Source: an uncultured Faecalibacterium sp. (lineage in GTDB: Bacteria; Bacillota; Clostridia; Oscillospirales; Ruminococcaceae). From it: 7,300 bases of DNA. The stretch spans positions 1-7,300 of the forward strand of contig CAMFSB010000080.1 of the NCBI GenBank assembly GCA_945982465.1, in the 5' to 3' direction. The translations under genes and the position numbers were made by a program. Below the pieces are notes generated by a model, which was given only the letters and a program-made list of their open reading frames with translations, did not search any database and was not told the DNA's origin. This document shows positions 1 to 5,920 of the stretch, one piece after another; position 1 is the first letter of the stretch, and the number at the start of each line of letters is the position of its first letter.

Positions 1-114
1 ACCTACTGGTTCATCTGGATCCCGGCCGGTGTCTGCATCCTGCTGACCGTTCTGGCGTTCAACTTTGTGGGCGACGGCCTGCGCGATGCGTTTGACCCGA
101 AAATGAAGCGGTAA
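1..114 (+). CDS. Peptide ABC transporter permease, C-terminal fragment (OppC/DppC-like)
   Basis: Frame 1 is open from the left edge to a TAA at 112-114, giving 37 residues of a protein that starts outside the window. The visible part has a hydrophobic segment ([19 protein letters not shown]) followed by the tail [18 protein letters not shown] last transmembrane helix followed by N-x-x-G-D-x-L-R-D-x-x-D-P is typical of the C-terminus of OppC/DppC permeases, the inner-membrane channel subunits of peptide importers. The next gene starts 16 nt downstream and encodes the matching ATPase, which supports the call. It cannot be told from this fragment whether the system is dipeptide-, oligopeptide- or metal-complex-specific. 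Confidence 0.85.
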   Translation, partial: TYWFIWIPAGVCILLTVLAFNFVGDGLRDAFDPKMKR

Positions 115-130
115 TCAAGGAGGAGAGACT

Positions 131-1291
131 ATGGCTAAAAAGAATGCGGAGGGCTACCTTTCGGCAAAGGAGTCCCGGCGGATCAGCCGTGAGAACCGCA
201 AGATCACCAATGAACTGGAAAAAAAGCGCAAGCGCAAAAACGTGCCCGAATCGGAATACCTGACCGAGATGCACGACCCGGGCAACGCGGTGGAGTTTGA
301 CGATCTGCACACCTACTTCTTTACCGACGCCGGTACCGTCAAAAGCGTGGACGGCGTGAGCTTTGAAGTGCCCATCGGCAAAACCGTGGGCGTGGTGGGC
401 GAGTCCGGCTGCGGCAAGTCGGTCACCAGCCTGTCGCTGATGCAGCTTCTGCAGCGGCCGCAGGGCCAGGTGGTCGGCGGCTCCATCCGCCTGAATCTGG
501 GCGATAAGGCCTACGACGTGACCAAAACGCCCAACGAAGTAATGCAGAAGCTGCGCGGCAACTATATCTCCATGATCTTTCAGGAGCCGATGACCGCCCT
601 GAACCCGGTGTTCCGCATCGGCGACCAGGTGGATGAGGTCATTGCCCTGCACGACGGCGAGGGCAAAAGCAAGGAGGACGTGAAAAAGCGCACCATCGAG
701 CTGCTGGAGATGGTGGGCATCGCCAACAGCGAGGGCGTGTACCGGATGTACCCCCACGAGCTTTCGGGCGGCATGCGCCAGCGCGTAATGATCGCCATGG
801 CGCTGGCCTGCAACCCCAAGATCATCATTGCCGACGAGCCCACCACCGCCCTGGACGTGACGATCCAGGCGCAGATCCTGGACCTGCTGCGTCAGCTGAA
901 GGACAAGATCAATTCGTCCATCATGTTCATCACCCATGATCTGGGCGTGATCGCCGAAATGGCGGATTACGTGGTGGTCATGTACGCGGGCCGCATCATC
1001 GAAAAAGGCACCGTGCAGGAGATCTTTGCCAATCCCGCCCACCCCTACACCATCGGCCTGATGGCCTCCAAGCCTGTGGTGGGCAAGCAGGTGGATAAGC
1101 TGTATTCCATCCCCGGCAAGGTGCCCAACCCGGTCAATATGCCGCATTACTGCTATTTCAAGGATCGCTGCGAAATGTGCGTGGAACAGTGCAGCGGCGA
1201 CTATCCGTGCGAGATCAGCCTGTCGCCCACGCATAAGGTCAGCTGCTACCGTTATTACGACGCTGCAACAAAAGAGGGAGGCAAAGCGTAA
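131..1291 (+). CDS. Peptide ABC transporter ATP-binding protein (OppD/DppD family)
   Basis: This 386-residue ATPase would sit on the cytoplasmic face and energise peptide uptake with the permease upstream and the OppF-type ATPase downstream. All nucleotide-binding motifs are intact: Walker A GESGCGKS (90-97), Q-loop Q151, signature LSGGMRQR (211-218), Walker B IIIADEP (231-237), D-loop ALD (240-242) and switch His269. The C-terminal oligopeptide/dipeptide extension has NPAHPYT (301-307) and a cysteine cluster (C341, C347, C350, C354, C360, C372). Related OppD/DppD proteins are known to bind a [4Fe-4S] cluster in this region. The start follows AAGGAGGAGAG (119-129 region) at good spacing. The N-terminus is odd: about 45 highly charged residues, rich in Lys/Arg/Glu, precede the usual start of the ABC domain. 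The stop overlaps the next start by one base (TAATG). The D role rather than F is assigned from the LSGGMRQR signature and gene order. Confidence 0.95.
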   Translation: MAKKNAEGYLSAKESRRISRENRKITNELEKKRKRKNVPESEYLTEMHDPGNAVEFDDLHTYFFTDAGTVKSVDGVSFEVPIGKTVGVVGESGCGKSVTSLSLMQLLQRPQGQVVGGSIRLNLGDKAYDVTKTPNEVMQKLRGNYISMIFQEPMTALNPVFRIGDQVDEVIALHDGEGKSKEDVKKRTIELLEMVGIANSEGVYRMYPHELSGGMRQRVMIAMALACNPKIIIADEPTTALDVTIQAQILDLLRQLKDKINSSIMFITHDLGVIAEMADYVVVMYAGRIIEKGTVQEIFANPAHPYTIGLMASKPVVGKQVDKLYSIPGKVPNPVNMPHYCYFKDRCEMCVEQCSGDYPCEISLSPTHKVSCYRYYDAATKEGGKA

Positions 1292-2328
1292 TGGCACTGG
1301 AAAAAACCAAGGCGGCTCTGGCCGTGGAAAACGACTTTACCCCCGTCACCTACGACCCGCAGTATATCCTGATGGTCAACCAACTCAAAAAGTATTTCCC
1401 CATCAAGGGAGGCATGATCTCCAAGACCGTGGGCTATGTCAAGGCGGTGGACGGCGTTACCTTTAACCTGAAGCGCGGCACCACCATGGGCCTGGTGGGC
1501 GAGTCGGGCTGCGGCAAAACCACCACCGGCCGCACCATCCTGCGCCTGTCGGGCGAAAAGACCGGCGGCCAGGTGCTGTTCAATGGCCAGGAGGTCTACG
1601 ACATCCCCAACAAGGAAATGCGCGCCCTGCGCACCAAGATGCAGATCATCTTCCAGGACCCGTTCTCCAGTCTGTCGCCCCGCCTGCCCGTGGGCGAGAT
1701 CATCGGCGAGGCGGTGCGCGAGCACAACCTGGTACCCAAGGAGGATTTTGACGATTATATCGATCAGGTCATGGACGACTGCGGCCTGCAGCCCTTCCAC
1801 AAGGATCGCTATCCCCACGAGTTTTCCGGCGGCCAGCGCCAGCGCATCTGCATCGCCCGCGCGCTGGCACTGAACCCGGAGTTCGTGGTGTGCGACGAGC
1901 CGGTGTCGGCGCTGGACGTGTCGATCCAGGCGCAGATCATCAACCTGCTGAAGGAACTGCAGGAAAAGCGTAACCTGACCTACCTGTTCATCAGCCACGA
2001 CCTGTCGGTGGTGGAGCATATCTCCGATACCGTGGGCGTGATGTATCTGGGCAACCTGGTGGAGTACGGCGCCACGGCGGATATCTTTAAACACCCGCTG
2101 CACCCCTACACCAAGGCGCTGTTCTCGGCCATCCCTGTGCCGGACCCCACCGCCAAGATGAACCGCATCGTGCTGGAAGGCTCGATCCCCTCGCCGGCCA
2201 ATCCCCCCGCGGGCTGCAAGTTCCACACCCGCTGCGCCAACTGCATGGAGCGCTGCAAGCATGAAGTGCCGGTCCAGCGCGAGGTGGAGCCGGGCCACTT
2301 TGTGGTCTGCCACCTGTACGACCAATGA
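1291..2328 (+). CDS. Peptide ABC transporter ATP-binding protein (OppF/DppF family)
   Basis: This 345-residue partner ATPase would pair with the preceding OppD-type subunit to form the heterodimeric motor. Visible motifs are Walker A GESGCGKT (70-77), Q-loop Q122 in [11 protein letters not shown], signature FSGGQRQR (178-185), Walker B VVCDEP (199-204), D-loop SALD and switch His236 in ISHD. FQDPxxSL and [14 protein letters not shown] are typical of the F subunit. The C-terminal extension has [10 protein letters not shown] (268-277) followed by C309, C315, C318, C322 and C340, the family's cysteine cluster. Translation starts at the ATG sharing its A with the preceding TAA stop; GAGGGAGGC at 1274-1282 is its Shine-Dalgarno. 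Its own TGA overlaps the next start (ATGA). Length is normal for the family. No substrate-binding protein is in the window, so the transported solute is unknown. Confidence 0.95.
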   Translation: MALEKTKAALAVENDFTPVTYDPQYILMVNQLKKYFPIKGGMISKTVGYVKAVDGVTFNLKRGTTMGLVGESGCGKTTTGRTILRLSGEKTGGQVLFNGQEVYDIPNKEMRALRTKMQIIFQDPFSSLSPRLPVGEIIGEAVREHNLVPKEDFDDYIDQVMDDCGLQPFHKDRYPHEFSGGQRQRICIARALALNPEFVVCDEPVSALDVSIQAQIINLLKELQEKRNLTYLFISHDLSVVEHISDTVGVMYLGNLVEYGATADIFKHPLHPYTKALFSAIPVPDPTAKMNRIVLEGSIPSPANPPAGCKFHTRCANCMERCKHEVPVQREVEPGHFVVCHLYDQ

Positions 2329-2621
2329 GCCGCTTTGAGAAACGGGCCGGCCGCCCCGAGCAGGAGGATGACGGCCATACCATTGCGGACATGAGCATGC
2401 TGGACAGCCGCCCGGCGTTCCCGGGCAGGCGGCCGGCAAAGCGCGAAGAGCCGGCCGGGCCGTCCGCCCAGCCGGACCGCCCCTGGGAAGAACAGGGCCT
2501 TACGCGCAAGGAACGGCTGATGGTGGTGCTGGGCGCGCTGAAAGCCACCCTGCTGATTGCGGCGGTGTATATCGCGGGCGCGGCGCTGCTGATCTGGCTG
2601 ATGGTGACGCTGTGGCCATAA
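2325..2621 (+). CDS. Small conserved-type membrane protein, C-terminal anchor, function unknown
   Basis: This 98-residue protein begins at an ATG overlapping the stop of the OppF-type gene (ATGA). There is no clear Shine-Dalgarno, so translation is probably coupled to the upstream gene. Residues 1-62 are polar and charged, rich in Pro, Arg and Glu, with an acidic patch DDGHTIADMSMLD at 15-27 that looks more constrained than its surroundings. Residues about 65-96 form one strongly hydrophobic helix ending almost at the C-terminus, which predicts a tail-anchored, N-in topology. It is followed 29 nt later by the operon's terminator, so it is the last gene of the transporter operon. I do not recognise a named family. 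An accessory role with the transporter is suggested by position only. The overlap and clean hydrophobic segment argue that it is a real gene. Confidence 0.75.
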   Translation: MSRFEKRAGRPEQEDDGHTIADMSMLDSRPAFPGRRPAKREEPAGPSAQPDRPWEEQGLTRKERLMVVLGALKATLLIAAVYIAGAALLIWLMVTLWP

Positions 2622-2649
2622 AGCGGCCGCGCGTCCCGTACAAAATGCA

Positions 2650-2713
2650 AAAACGACCCGGTCCCCGGGCCGGCCCTGTTGGGCTGGCTGTAAGGGGGCC
2701 GGGCCGTTTTTTT
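2650..2713 (+). terminator. Rho-independent terminator of the peptide transporter operon, possibly bidirectional
   Basis: The arms at 2650-2666 and 2694-2710 pair over 17 positions with one A-C mismatch and one G-U wobble. The 27-nt loop holds a further GC-rich inner hairpin (gccggccc with gggctggc). Seven T residues follow at 2707-2713. It lies 29 nt after the last stop of the operon. The upstream arm begins with five A residues (2649-2653), which give a T-tract on the opposite strand. It could therefore also end transcripts of the convergent ferritin-like gene, whose stop is about 195 nt away. Confidence 0.88.
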
Positions 2714-2906
2714 GCCGCCGGGCGGCCTGTGTGCCGGGCAGCAGGCCGGGCACCGAGCCGGCCCGGAAGGCGCGGCAGGTACGCCCTGCCCGTGAAGAGA
2801 TGGGCTGTCCCTCTGCCGCCGGGCAGCAGGCTCTGCCAGCGCAGCAAGCATCCAGCCCGCGCGGGGGCAGGCAGGGCCTTGCGCCGGAGTGGGGAGAAAA
2901 CGCGGC
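2714..2906. repeat. GC-rich non-coding stretch with imperfect short repeats
   Basis: This stretch lies between the transporter terminator and the stop codon of the convergent ferritin-like gene. I see no convincing gene in it. It contains a perfect 14-bp direct repeat gccgggcagcaggc at 2733-2746 and 2818-2831, and an 11-bp repeat tgccgccgggc at 2713-2723 and 2814-2824. Inverted copies of the same cgggcag/ctgcccg core also occur. Two of its words, ccgggcggcctg (2718-2729) and acgccctgcccgtg (2781-2794), recur exactly in the intergenic stretch at 5653-5679, so the two regions may be copies of one dispersed element. Alternatively they reflect GC-rich composition alone. Confidence 0.45.
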
Positions 2907-4169
2907 TCACCCGCCGGTGTGCTGGGCGGCTTCGGCCTTGCTGCGGCCCACCTGCGTGTTGTCGCGGCCCACGTCATCCAGCGCGGCAATGGGATGGGGC
3001 TTTTCCTGATAGCGGTAGTCGCGGCCGTTGCGGGCGATATAGTCCTTGATGATGGTGTGCGAGCGCACCGTGTTCACATTGTGGTTCACCTGGTCCTGAT
3101 ACCGGAAGAAATCCGCGTCATCGGGCAGGGCGGCCACGTCGCAGTAGCCCTCCCGGTCGCTGGTCAGGCGGGTGCTGCACAGCACCTGCCGCACGTAGTC
3201 CTTGCTGGGGGCCATGTTCAGCAGGGCGGGGAACTCGCCGCCCGGGATCACCTGCTGCCAGTCCTTGCCCTCATATTTCTGCAGCAGTTCGGCCGCCTTG
3301 TGCAGGTGGGCGACCTCCTGCTCAAACAGTTCCTCCCACAGCCGCCTGATGTGCCGGTCGGTCTCGGCCTCAAAGCAGGACCAGTACAGGTAGCACTCGG
3401 TATATTCGTGCATCAGCAGGCATTCCAGCCACGAAAGGTTCGGGTCCTTCAGGCTGCCATAGTGGCTCACATGCTGCTCCTCGATCAGCGCGATCTCGGC
3501 GTAGAGCTGCCGGCCCGCGTCGGTGTCGTAAAAGCCGCCGATGTTCATATAGTAGTTCATGGTCTGCTGTTCGGCGGCGGTAATGATGTTGACATGCAGC
3601 TTGGTCAGCAGGGGATCCTGCGGGCCGATGGGAGGGCGGATATCATCAAAGGGGTGGCGGTACTCCGAGATCGTGGGCCGCCCGGGCATGATCTCGATGT
3701 GGCTGCCCACCAGCTCGGCGGGGTCGATGCCCCGCTCGCCCTCCAGCAGGTTGGAATAGCGGTACAAATGGTCAAAGTCCTCCAGCAGGGCAAAATCCAG
3801 CGCGTTTTTAACAGTCTGGTTGTCCTCCTGCACGGCCAGGGCGGCGGTCAGGTCAACGGCCAGCATTTCGTAGCCGATGGTGTGTTCCAGCAGTGTTTCG
3901 TCGGCGGGCTTCAGCCCGGCAATGCGCTTTTGCTGCTGCTGTTCCACGCGGCGGAGCAGCGCCAGCTCCCGGCGCAGGTCATTGTCCGGGCAATGGCGCG
4001 AAAACTGGTGCCCCATCCAGACCGATTCAAATTCGGTGCCGTTCATCAGGATCACGCGCAACCGGGTGTAAGGGTCTACGGTGTGCTTGTCGTAGGGTTT
4101 GCCGGCCAGCGTTTTCCAGTCGACAATACAGCTTTCGAGGGATTTGGGTTTTTCCTGAAACGGATTCAT
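2907..4169 (-). CDS. Ferritin-like diiron/dimanganese-type protein, function unknown
   Basis: This 420-residue soluble protein has no signal peptide or membrane segment. Its middle shows the ligand pattern of a ferritin-like four-helix bundle: E200 in helix 1 (about 187-212), E230-x-x-H233 in helix 2 (216-240), E255 or E258 in helix 3 (246-270) and E285-x-x-H288 in helix 4 (272-298). This is the arrangement seen in ferritins, rubrerythrins and Mn-catalases, where such sites handle dioxygen, peroxide or iron. An upstream helix pair (about 88-143) carries E95/E101 and D131-x-x-H134 and may be an extra half-bundle. Residues 1-60 and 320-395 are unassigned, and the last 20 residues are polar and probably flexible. 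I chose the ATG at 4169 because AAAGGAG (4178-4184) lies 8 nt before it; the frame stays open to 4967 but that part is antisense to the oxidoreductase gene. It diverges from the FAD/Rieske gene, suggesting a shared redox job. The exact metal and reaction are unknown. Confidence 0.85.
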   Translation of the reverse strand: MNPFQEKPKSLESCIVDWKTLAGKPYDKHTVDPYTRLRVILMNGTEFESVWMGHQFSRHCPDNDLRRELALLRRVEQQQQKRIAGLKPADETLLEHTIGYEMLAVDLTAALAVQEDNQTVKNALDFALLEDFDHLYRYSNLLEGERGIDPAELVGSHIEIMPGRPTISEYRHPFDDIRPPIGPQDPLLTKLHVNIITAAEQQTMNYYMNIGGFYDTDAGRQLYAEIALIEEQHVSHYGSLKDPNLSWLECLLMHEYTECYLYWSCFEAETDRHIRRLWEELFEQEVAHLHKAAELLQKYEGKDWQQVIPGGEFPALLNMAPSKDYVRQVLCSTRLTSDREGYCDVAALPDDADFFRYQDQVNHNVNTVRSHTIIKDYIARNGRDYRYQEKPHPIAALDDVGRDNTQVGRSKAEAAQHTGG

Positions 4170-4177
4170 AGCGGTTT

Positions 4178-4184
4178 CTCCTTT
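4178..4184 (-). promoter_or_regulatory. Ribosome binding site that fixes the ferritin-like start
   Basis: On the minus strand this reads AAAGGAG, 8 nt upstream of the ATG at 4169. It is the only good Shine-Dalgarno near the start of the recognisable protein. It therefore rules out the longer open frame running back to 4967. Confidence 0.85.
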
Positions 4185-4259
4185 GCGTTTTAGTCCGCGG
4201 GGCCTGCCCGCAGTATCTAGCATGCCCTGTTTGCCGCCAGAATGATACATGCCGGGATT

Positions 4260-4282
4260 TTTTGCACATACTATCTGCAAAA
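4260..4282. promoter_or_regulatory. Perfect inverted repeat, candidate operator
   Basis: TTTTGCA (4260-4266) and TGCAAAA (4276-4282) form a perfect 7-bp dyad with a 9-bp spacer. The spacer holds the -10-like TACTAT. The dyad ends 25 bp before the oxidoreductase start, the right place for a repressor or redox regulator acting on that gene. It does not match Fur, PerR or Rex consensus sites as I know them. As RNA, if it lies in the leader, it would be a weak hairpin only. Confidence 0.4.
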
Positions 4283-4307
4283 CCGCAAACGAAACGGGGG
4301 AGAAGCC

Positions 4308-5621
4308 ATGGATTCCTTTTGGCTGCAGGACTGCGCGCTGCCGCACTATCCGCCGCTGGAGCAGGACGAAACCGCCCAGGCGGCCGTGATCGGCGGCGGC
4401 ATTGCCGGTGTTTTGTGCGCGTACTTTCTGACCAAAGCGGGCGTGCGCTGCGTGCTGGTGGAGGCAGACCGCATCTGCTGCGGCACAACGGCGCACACCA
4501 CTGCCAAGCTGACCGCCCAGCACGGCCTGCTGTATGCACAGCTGCTGCGGCGCGCCGGGCGGGAACAGGCCGCCCAGGTGCTGGGCGCCAACCTGCACGC
4601 GCTGGAGACCTACCGCCGGCTGTGCGCCGGCCTGGACTGCGATTGGCAGCAGCGGGACGCGGTGGTGTACTCCCGCCGGGGGATCGGGCCGCTGGAACAG
4701 GAAGCCGCCGCCCTGGAACGGCTGCACTGCCCCGTTACCCTGGAAGAAAGCACGCCGCTGCCCTTTGCCGTGCAGGGAGCGCTGCGCTGGCCGGATCAGG
4801 CGCAGTTCCATCCGCTGAAATTTCTGCGCGCTGTGCTGCCCGGCCTGCGTATTTACGAACATACGCCGGCCCTGGCGCTGGAACACGGCGTGGTGCGCAC
4901 GCCCGGCGGCAGCATTGCCGCGGAACATATCATCGTGGCGACGCATTTTCCGTTTTTGAACAAACACGGCAGCTACTTTTTAAAGCTGTACCAGCACCGC
5001 TCCTATGTGCTGGTGCTGCGCGGCGGCCCCAAGCTGGACGCCATGTATGTGGATGAAGATAAGGCTGGGTACTCGCTGCGTAATGCGGGGGAGTACCTGC
5101 TGCTGGGGGGCGGCGGCTGCCATACCGGCAAGCCGGGCGGCTGGCAGAAGCTGGAGCAGAATGCGGCGCAGTGGTACCCGCAGGCGGTGCAGGCGGGCCG
5201 CTGGGCCGCGCAGGACTGCATGACGCTGGATGGCGTGCCGTATATCGGCCGGTATTCCCGCCGCACCGGGAACCTGTATGTGGCAACAGGCTTTAACAAA
5301 TGGGGCATGACCTCCTCGATGGCGGCGGCGCAGATGCTGGCCGATCTGGTGCTGGGCCGCCCGAATGAATACGCCGCGGCCTTTTCGCCTAGCCGCGGTA
5401 TGCTCACGCCGCAACTGGCCGTCAACGCGGCCACCGCTGTGGGCAACCTGCTGCGGCCCACGGCGCCACGCTGCCCGCATCTGGGCTGCGCGCTGCGCTG
5501 GAACGCCGCGGAGCACAGTTGGGACTGCCCCTGCCACGGCTCGCGCTTTGGCCGGGACGGCGGTGTGCTGGAAGGCCCGGCTCAGCGGGACGCCCAGGTG
5601 CCCGCCCCGCCCGAGGAATAG
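4308..5621 (+). CDS. FAD-dependent oxidoreductase with C-terminal Rieske [2Fe-2S] domain (YhfW-like)
   Basis: This 437-residue cytoplasmic protein opens with an FAD-binding Rossmann fold: AAVIGGGIAG, with G29-G30-G31-x-x-G34, and acidic E52 at the end of the second strand. This places it in the DAO/glycine-oxidase-like superfamily. The motif HTTAKLTAQHGLLY (63-76) and the late segment GNLYVATGFNKWGMTSSMAA (321-340) are familiar from YhfW-type FAD/Rieske proteins of Firmicutes. The C-terminus has a complete Rieske signature: C389-x-H391-x-x-C394 and C407-x-C409-H410-G-S. In Rieske proteins C389, H391, C407 and H410 would bind the cluster and C394/C409 would form the disulfide. The start at 4308 follows GGGGGAG (4296-4302) by 5 nt; an upstream in-frame ATG at 4242 lacks such a site. 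It is shorter than the roughly 500-residue Bacillus YhfW because the Rieske part is only about 50 residues. Electrons probably pass between FAD and the cluster. Substrate and electron partner are unknown; the divergent ferritin-like protein is a candidate. Confidence 0.92.
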   Translation: MDSFWLQDCALPHYPPLEQDETAQAAVIGGGIAGVLCAYFLTKAGVRCVLVEADRICCGTTAHTTAKLTAQHGLLYAQLLRRAGREQAAQVLGANLHALETYRRLCAGLDCDWQQRDAVVYSRRGIGPLEQEAAALERLHCPVTLEESTPLPFAVQGALRWPDQAQFHPLKFLRAVLPGLRIYEHTPALALEHGVVRTPGGSIAAEHIIVATHFPFLNKHGSYFLKLYQHRSYVLVLRGGPKLDAMYVDEDKAGYSLRNAGEYLLLGGGGCHTGKPGGWQKLEQNAAQWYPQAVQAGRWAAQDCMTLDGVPYIGRYSRRTGNLYVATGFNKWGMTSSMAAAQMLADLVLGRPNEYAAAFSPSRGMLTPQLAVNAATAVGNLLRPTAPRCPHLGCALRWNAAEHSWDCPCHGSRFGRDGGVLEGPAQRDAQVPAPPEE

Positions 5622-5806
5622 CGCTTGCCGCGTGCCGGCATTGCCTGTGCAGCCGGGCGGCCTGAACGCCCTGCCCGTGCTGAGAGTACGGCGCTGCCAG
5701 TAAAGCCCGCATCCTGCCCGCAAAACCGCCCTGCCCGCACCGGAAGCATACGCTGCCAGCGAAACCTGCGCCCGCCTGCGAAACCGGCCCAAACCGAAGA
5801 AAATAC
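5622..5806. repeat. GC-rich intergenic stretch with about 60-bp imperfect tandem repeats
   Basis: I see no credible gene between the oxidoreductase stop and its terminator. The sequence repeats itself loosely: cgccctgcccg at 5667-5677 recurs at 5727-5737, and cgctgccag at 5692-5700 recurs at 5751-5759, an offset of 59-60 bp. A more diverged unit, beginning cgcttgcc, starts at 5621. Two words (5653-5664 and 5666-5679) also occur exactly in the stretch at 2714-2906. It is most likely non-coding 3' sequence or a degenerate dispersed repeat. Confidence 0.45.
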
Positions 5807-5854
5807 GCCCGGAGCCTGCCCAGAACTCGTTTTGAAAGCGGCGCCGGGCTTTTT
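5807..5854 (+). terminator. Rho-independent terminator after the FAD/Rieske gene
   Basis: The arms gcccggagcc (5807-5816) and ggcgccgggc (5840-5849) pair over 10 positions with one A-G mismatch. Five T residues follow at 5850-5854, and a second run of seven T lies at 5860-5866. It is about 185 nt after the stop codon, which leaves a long GC-rich 3' untranslated region. It also insulates the BlaI promoter that starts just downstream. Confidence 0.75.
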
Positions 5855-5877
5855 GCATGTTTTTTTGCGCAAAGCCC

Positions 5878-5906
5878 TTGACAGGATGGTCTATGCGGTA
5901 TAGACT
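5878..5906 (+). promoter_or_regulatory. Sigma-A-type promoter of the blaI-like/M56 operon
   Basis: A perfect -35 TTGACA (5878-5883) is followed after 17 bp by TAGACT (5901-5906), a four-of-six match to the -10 consensus. An alternative TATAGA at 5899-5904 would give a 15-bp spacer. The T-rich run at 5860-5866 just upstream could help binding. Transcription would start near 5912-5914, leaving a leader of about 100 nt before the BlaI-like start. The -10 lies inside an operator arm, so the promoter is expected to be repressible. Confidence 0.8.
5889..5905. promoter_or_regulatory. Operator dyad O1 overlapping the -10
   Basis: GTCTAT (5889-5894) and ATAGAC (5900-5905) form a perfect 6-bp inverted repeat with a 5-bp spacer. 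It covers the spacer and most of the -10 of the promoter. This is where a BlaI-type dimer would block RNA polymerase. Classical staphylococcal bla/mec operators use TACA/TGTA half-sites instead, so the recognition word here differs. The BlaI-like protein encoded downstream is the obvious ligand, by inference. Confidence 0.82.
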
Positions 5907-5920
5907 ATGGGCGAGAGACG

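Larger units (their letters stand above)
4170..4307. promoter_or_regulatory. Divergent promoter region between ferritin-like and FAD/Rieske genes
   Basis: These 138 bp must carry the start signals for both divergent genes unless either is read from further away. On the minus strand an extended -10-like TGcTAGATA (TAGATA at 4214-4219) sits 17 nt from a weak -35-like TTCTGG (4237-4242), which would give a leader of about 38 nt. On the plus strand the best -10-like words are CATACT (4267-4272) or TACTAT (4269-4274), with no good -35. Neither promoter matches consensus well, so an activator or alternative sigma factor is possible. The boxes are guesses; the location is sound. Confidence 0.4.

Noticed and set aside
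59..1297. Long minus-strand open frame (412 codons) opposite the OppD-type gene
   Set aside because: It is antisense to a complete, motif-rich ATPase gene. Its product is low-complexity in His, Ala, Gly and Leu, the usual mirror of GC-rich coding DNA, and shows no family motif.
1255..2439. Long minus-strand open frame (394 codons) opposite the OppF-type gene
   Set aside because: It is the same kind of antisense shadow: it overlaps a certain gene fully, lacks recognisable domains and has His/Ala/Gly-rich composition.
2612..3049. Plus-strand open frames covering the intergenic repeat stretch
   Set aside because: They run through a clear terminator hairpin, have Arg/Pro/Gly-rich products and lack a ribosome binding site.
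2889..4193. Long plus-strand open frame (434 codons) opposite the ferritin-like gene
   Set aside because: The minus strand here has consistent ferritin-like motifs and a good Shine-Dalgarno. The plus-strand product is Val/His/Gln-rich with no motif.
4170..4967. N-terminal extension of the ferritin-like frame to a 686-residue protein
   Set aside because: The extra part is antisense to the oxidoreductase's FAD domain and to the promoter gap. A strong Shine-Dalgarno precedes the internal ATG at 4169.
5621..5770. Possible CRISPR-like or regular tandem array
   Set aside because: The units are imperfect, the spacing drifts (about 70 then 59 bp), only short cores match, and no cas gene is present.
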